Notes under the pieces: generated by a model
The model's input: only the letters and a program-made list of their open reading frames with translations
Told to the model about the DNA's origin: nothing
Databases searched by the model: none
Position numbers and translations under genes: made by a program
Part shown: piece by piece, positions 12,420 to 14,164 of the stretch
Numbering within the stretch: position 1 is the first letter of the stretch
Layout of the letters: every line of letters starts with the position of its first letter
Assembly: GCA_015489185.1 (NCBI GenBank)
Contig: WGAE01000256.1
Location: 1 to 14,164 of the forward strand
Length of the DNA stretch: 14,164 nt
Reading direction: 5' to 3'
DNA from: Campylobacterales bacterium
GTDB lineage: Bacteria; Campylobacterota; Campylobacteria; Campylobacterales; QNZT01

Positions 12420-14164
12420 TTAAAACTGTACCGTAAAAAAGAGACGTACCTTTCTGGGGTCTCTGAGGTTGTCGTTCTTTAGCCACTCGATACTAAACGG
12501 CACGACCGCTTTGTGCAGTGCCAGCAACTCCAGATTCAATCCCAGCGTATATTCGTTGAAACGATAATGCCTCCCCTCTCCGCCGAGCCGAAAATAGCGA
12601 TATTTTCCGTACAATGTCTCTCTTCGCAAAGAGAGCGGAAAAGAGAAGTAATATCTGGAAAAGTTCAGGACTTTTGCCAGCGAGACTTCCCCTTTGAAGG
12701 CGTCATCGGCGTAGATATCAAACTTCAGTGAGGGCATCACGAAGCGTGCAGGATCACTTTTGTAGGAAACCTCACTCTCATCGATCCAGATACCGCGCTG
12801 ATACCGCCCCGCTCTTTCGGTGCTGCTTTTGGCATAGTGCAGATCTACACCGGCGTAAAGTTCATGACCGATCTCCTGCATCCATCCCAGACGCGCTCCG
12901 TATGCGTAATCGCCGCGATCTTCGGTACCAAAGAGTGTCAGCTTCGTAAAAAAGGCGGGATAACGCGCGTGCCCGAACTGCTCCCGTTTTTTCCAGAACC
13001 AGCGCAGCGCGACAGGAGATTTGGCGTTTTTGTCTGAATCAAGATACCCGTCAAAACGCAGATCGCTGCGCTCATATCCATACGTAAAGATCGGATAATC
13101 CAGATACCCGCTGATGCCGTATCCGCGTTCACGCACCTGATTTGCATGCGACCATACCCCGTAAACAGAGAGCCCAAACGATGTACGAAACGCACTGTTG
13201 TCGTAACCGATACCCGCAACACTCTCATCACCGTAGCTGGATGTAAAAAGACGAACGGTGTTGTACCCCAGCGGATCGGAAAACGAGGCGCTGAGACTGA
13301 AATCGACCGAATCATCATCATTAATCGTAATCGACGGTTCCAGCGCACTGTAGTGCAGATTTTGCCACGCTTTGTAAGGTTTTGGGGTACCCTCCGGCTT
13401 TGCAATCTCGTTTGAGAGATTTGCTTCATGAAACATATTTTCAAAAAAGTAGTGTGTTTCATGAACCATTGCTTTTTTGGGGACGATGGGGGTGCGCAGA
13501 AACGCTACCCCGTCGGCACGCTGTACCTCAAGCAAGGCAGTTTTGGAATCAATCACTCTTGCGTCGATGACATCATCTCCGGGTACCAGACGCGAAACCG
13601 CCCCGTTCCTGTAGCGATAGAGTGTCGCCCCGTGGGCGCTGTTGGCGACAAACCATACCCCTCCCTCTTCGTCTACATCCACAGGTTTGGCAAAATACCC
13701 CGTAAACGAAAAGAGCGGTTGACCGTTTTTGACAAGGGTACGCGTTGCGCCCTTTTGTCTGAAAGCGTAGTAGTTACCTTCCCTGTCGGTGATCACCGAA
13801 GAGTTGACTATGTCCAGAAATTTGCCGTTACGATAGAGTCTGAATCCGTCAAAAGAAGTATTGACATCGAAATAGAGCGCTTCATGCGGTTTTCCGTACA
13901 CCTGATACGCTTTAAAAAGCGTACCGGGAAGCGCTCTCGCATTCGCATCAAAAAGCGCAACAGCAACCTGATCGACACCGACCCTTGCAGAGGCGCGCGT
14001 AACATAGTCGCGAGGTGTGGCGAACACTTTACCCAAACGCCATGCACCCTTTTTGCGTATCATCTTTCCGCTCTTTTTATCGAGTCGCACAAGCAGCGGT
14101 TTGCTTCTGTCATCCGTGATTAGAAATCGAATCTCCTCTGCATCCGATGCAAGCGGTATCGCAC
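12420..14164 (-). CDS. Probable outer-membrane beta-barrel protein with N-terminal beta-propeller-like region (partial)
   Basis: The frame is open to the right edge of the window, so the start is missing; the apparent GTG at 14090 lies inside the gene. About 581 codons are visible. The first half has repeated short strands of propeller type, such as FDGFRLYRNGKFLD, DREGNYYAFRQKGATRTLVKNG, DEEGGVWFVANS and GATLYRYRNGAVSRL, resembling TolB or PD40 blades. The second half, from about the motif SALEPSITINDDDS, consists of alternating amphipathic strands rich in Tyr, Gly and Arg (GYGISGYLDY, YAYGARLGW, YRYFRLGGEGRHY). It ends VRLFFTVQF, the C-terminal Phe expected of proteins inserted by BamA. I know no name for this fusion. 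It converges on mrdA and shares the terminator region. Function is unknown; surface binding, transport or assembly roles are all possible. Confidence 0.7.
   Translation of the reverse strand, partial: AIPLASDAEEIRFLITDDRSKPLLVRLDKKSGKMIRKKGAWRLGKVFATPRDYVTRASARVGVDQVAVALFDANARALPGTLFKAYQVYGKPHEALYFDVNTSFDGFRLYRNGKFLDIVNSSVITDREGNYYAFRQKGATRTLVKNGQPLFSFTGYFAKPVDVDEEGGVWFVANSAHGATLYRYRNGAVSRLVPGDDVIDARVIDSKTALLEVQRADGVAFLRTPIVPKKAMVHETHYFFENMFHEANLSNEIAKPEGTPKPYKAWQNLHYSALEPSITINDDDSVDFSLSASFSDPLGYNTVRLFTSSYGDESVAGIGYDNSAFRTSFGLSVYGVWSHANQVRERGYGISGYLDYPIFTYGYERSDLRFDGYLDSDKNAKSPVALRWFWKKREQFGHARYPAFFTKLTLFGTEDRGDYAYGARLGWMQEIGHELYAGVDLHYAKSSTERAGRYQRGIWIDESEVSYKSDPARFVMPSLKFDIYADDAFKGEVSLAKVLNFSRYYFSFPLSLRRETLYGKYRYFRLGGEGRHYRFNEYTLGLNLELLALHKAVVPFSIEWLKNDNLRDPRKVRLFFTVQF

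Noticed and set aside
12402..12420. Resemblance of the minus strand (ATCACCTCCTC) to the 3' end of 16S rRNA
   Set aside because: The match is only about ten bases, covers the anti-Shine-Dalgarno core, and nothing next to it resembles 16S rRNA, so it is likely chance next to the inverted repeat.
14018..14090. Start of the outer-membrane protein gene at the GTG at 14090
   Set aside because: The frame continues without stop through to 14164 with similar strand-like sequence, and no signal peptide follows the GTG.
13428..14123. Plus-strand open frame of 231 codons opposite the outer-membrane protein gene
   Set aside because: The minus-strand frame has clear beta-strand periodicity and a barrel-type C-terminus, while the plus-strand product looks random and would run against the real gene.

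Overview
The window is a chromosomal segment that looks like a member of the Campylobacterota (the former Epsilonproteobacteria), probably a free-living sulfur- or hydrogen-oxidising relative of Sulfuricurvum, Sulfurimonas or Sulfurovum. The main argument is gene order. From memory, nadK-recN-(one gene)-tatD-lytic transglycosylase-rlpA-kdsC-lptC-lptA-engB-membrane protein-PBP2 matches the Campylobacter jejuni run Cj0641-Cj0652, with hisB and a GNAT gene added. Base composition (about mid-to-high 40s % GC by eye) is too high for Campylobacter or Helicobacter. Frequent GTG and TTG starts, and -10 boxes without recognisable -35 boxes, also fit the group.

Layout. Positions 2-442 hold the end of an unrecognised protein. 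Then come NAD kinase and RecN, which share a TTGA junction. A dodecin gene follows as a separate unit, with its own extended -10 promoter, a strong ribosome binding site and a hairpin behind it. tatD and a TTG-started lytic transglycosylase come next. From the transglycosylase (4149) to PBP2 (12221) ten genes run on one strand with gaps of at most 6 bases or with overlaps: mltD-like, rlpA, hisB, kdsC, lptC, lptA, engB, a GNAT acetyltransferase, a small membrane protein in the place usual for mreD, and mrdA. A convergent gene on the minus strand, cut by the window edge, encodes a probable outer-membrane beta-barrel protein. A highly structured inverted repeat of 192 bases lies between the convergent genes.

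How the genes fit together. The long operon is an envelope-building unit. PBP2 and the MreD-like protein serve wall elongation, the LysM transglycosylase and RlpA-SPOR protein cut glycan strands, and KdsC, LptC and LptA supply Kdo and carry lipopolysaccharide to the outer membrane. EngB (ribosome assembly), HisB (histidine) and a probable N-acetylglutamate synthase (arginine) are metabolic or growth-linked passengers.

I see no CRISPR array, phage, toxin-antitoxin pair, rRNA or tRNA, and no clearly new multi-gene system. The most interesting signals are: (1) six Campylobacter-type N-glycosylation sequons packed into about 70 residues of the transglycosylase, with more in LptC and PBP2; (2) the inverted-repeat element after PBP2, which carries three C(GAA)G mini-hairpins; and (3) a dodecin lacking the usual flavin-stacking tryptophan. 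No gene-free stretch exceeds 300 bases.
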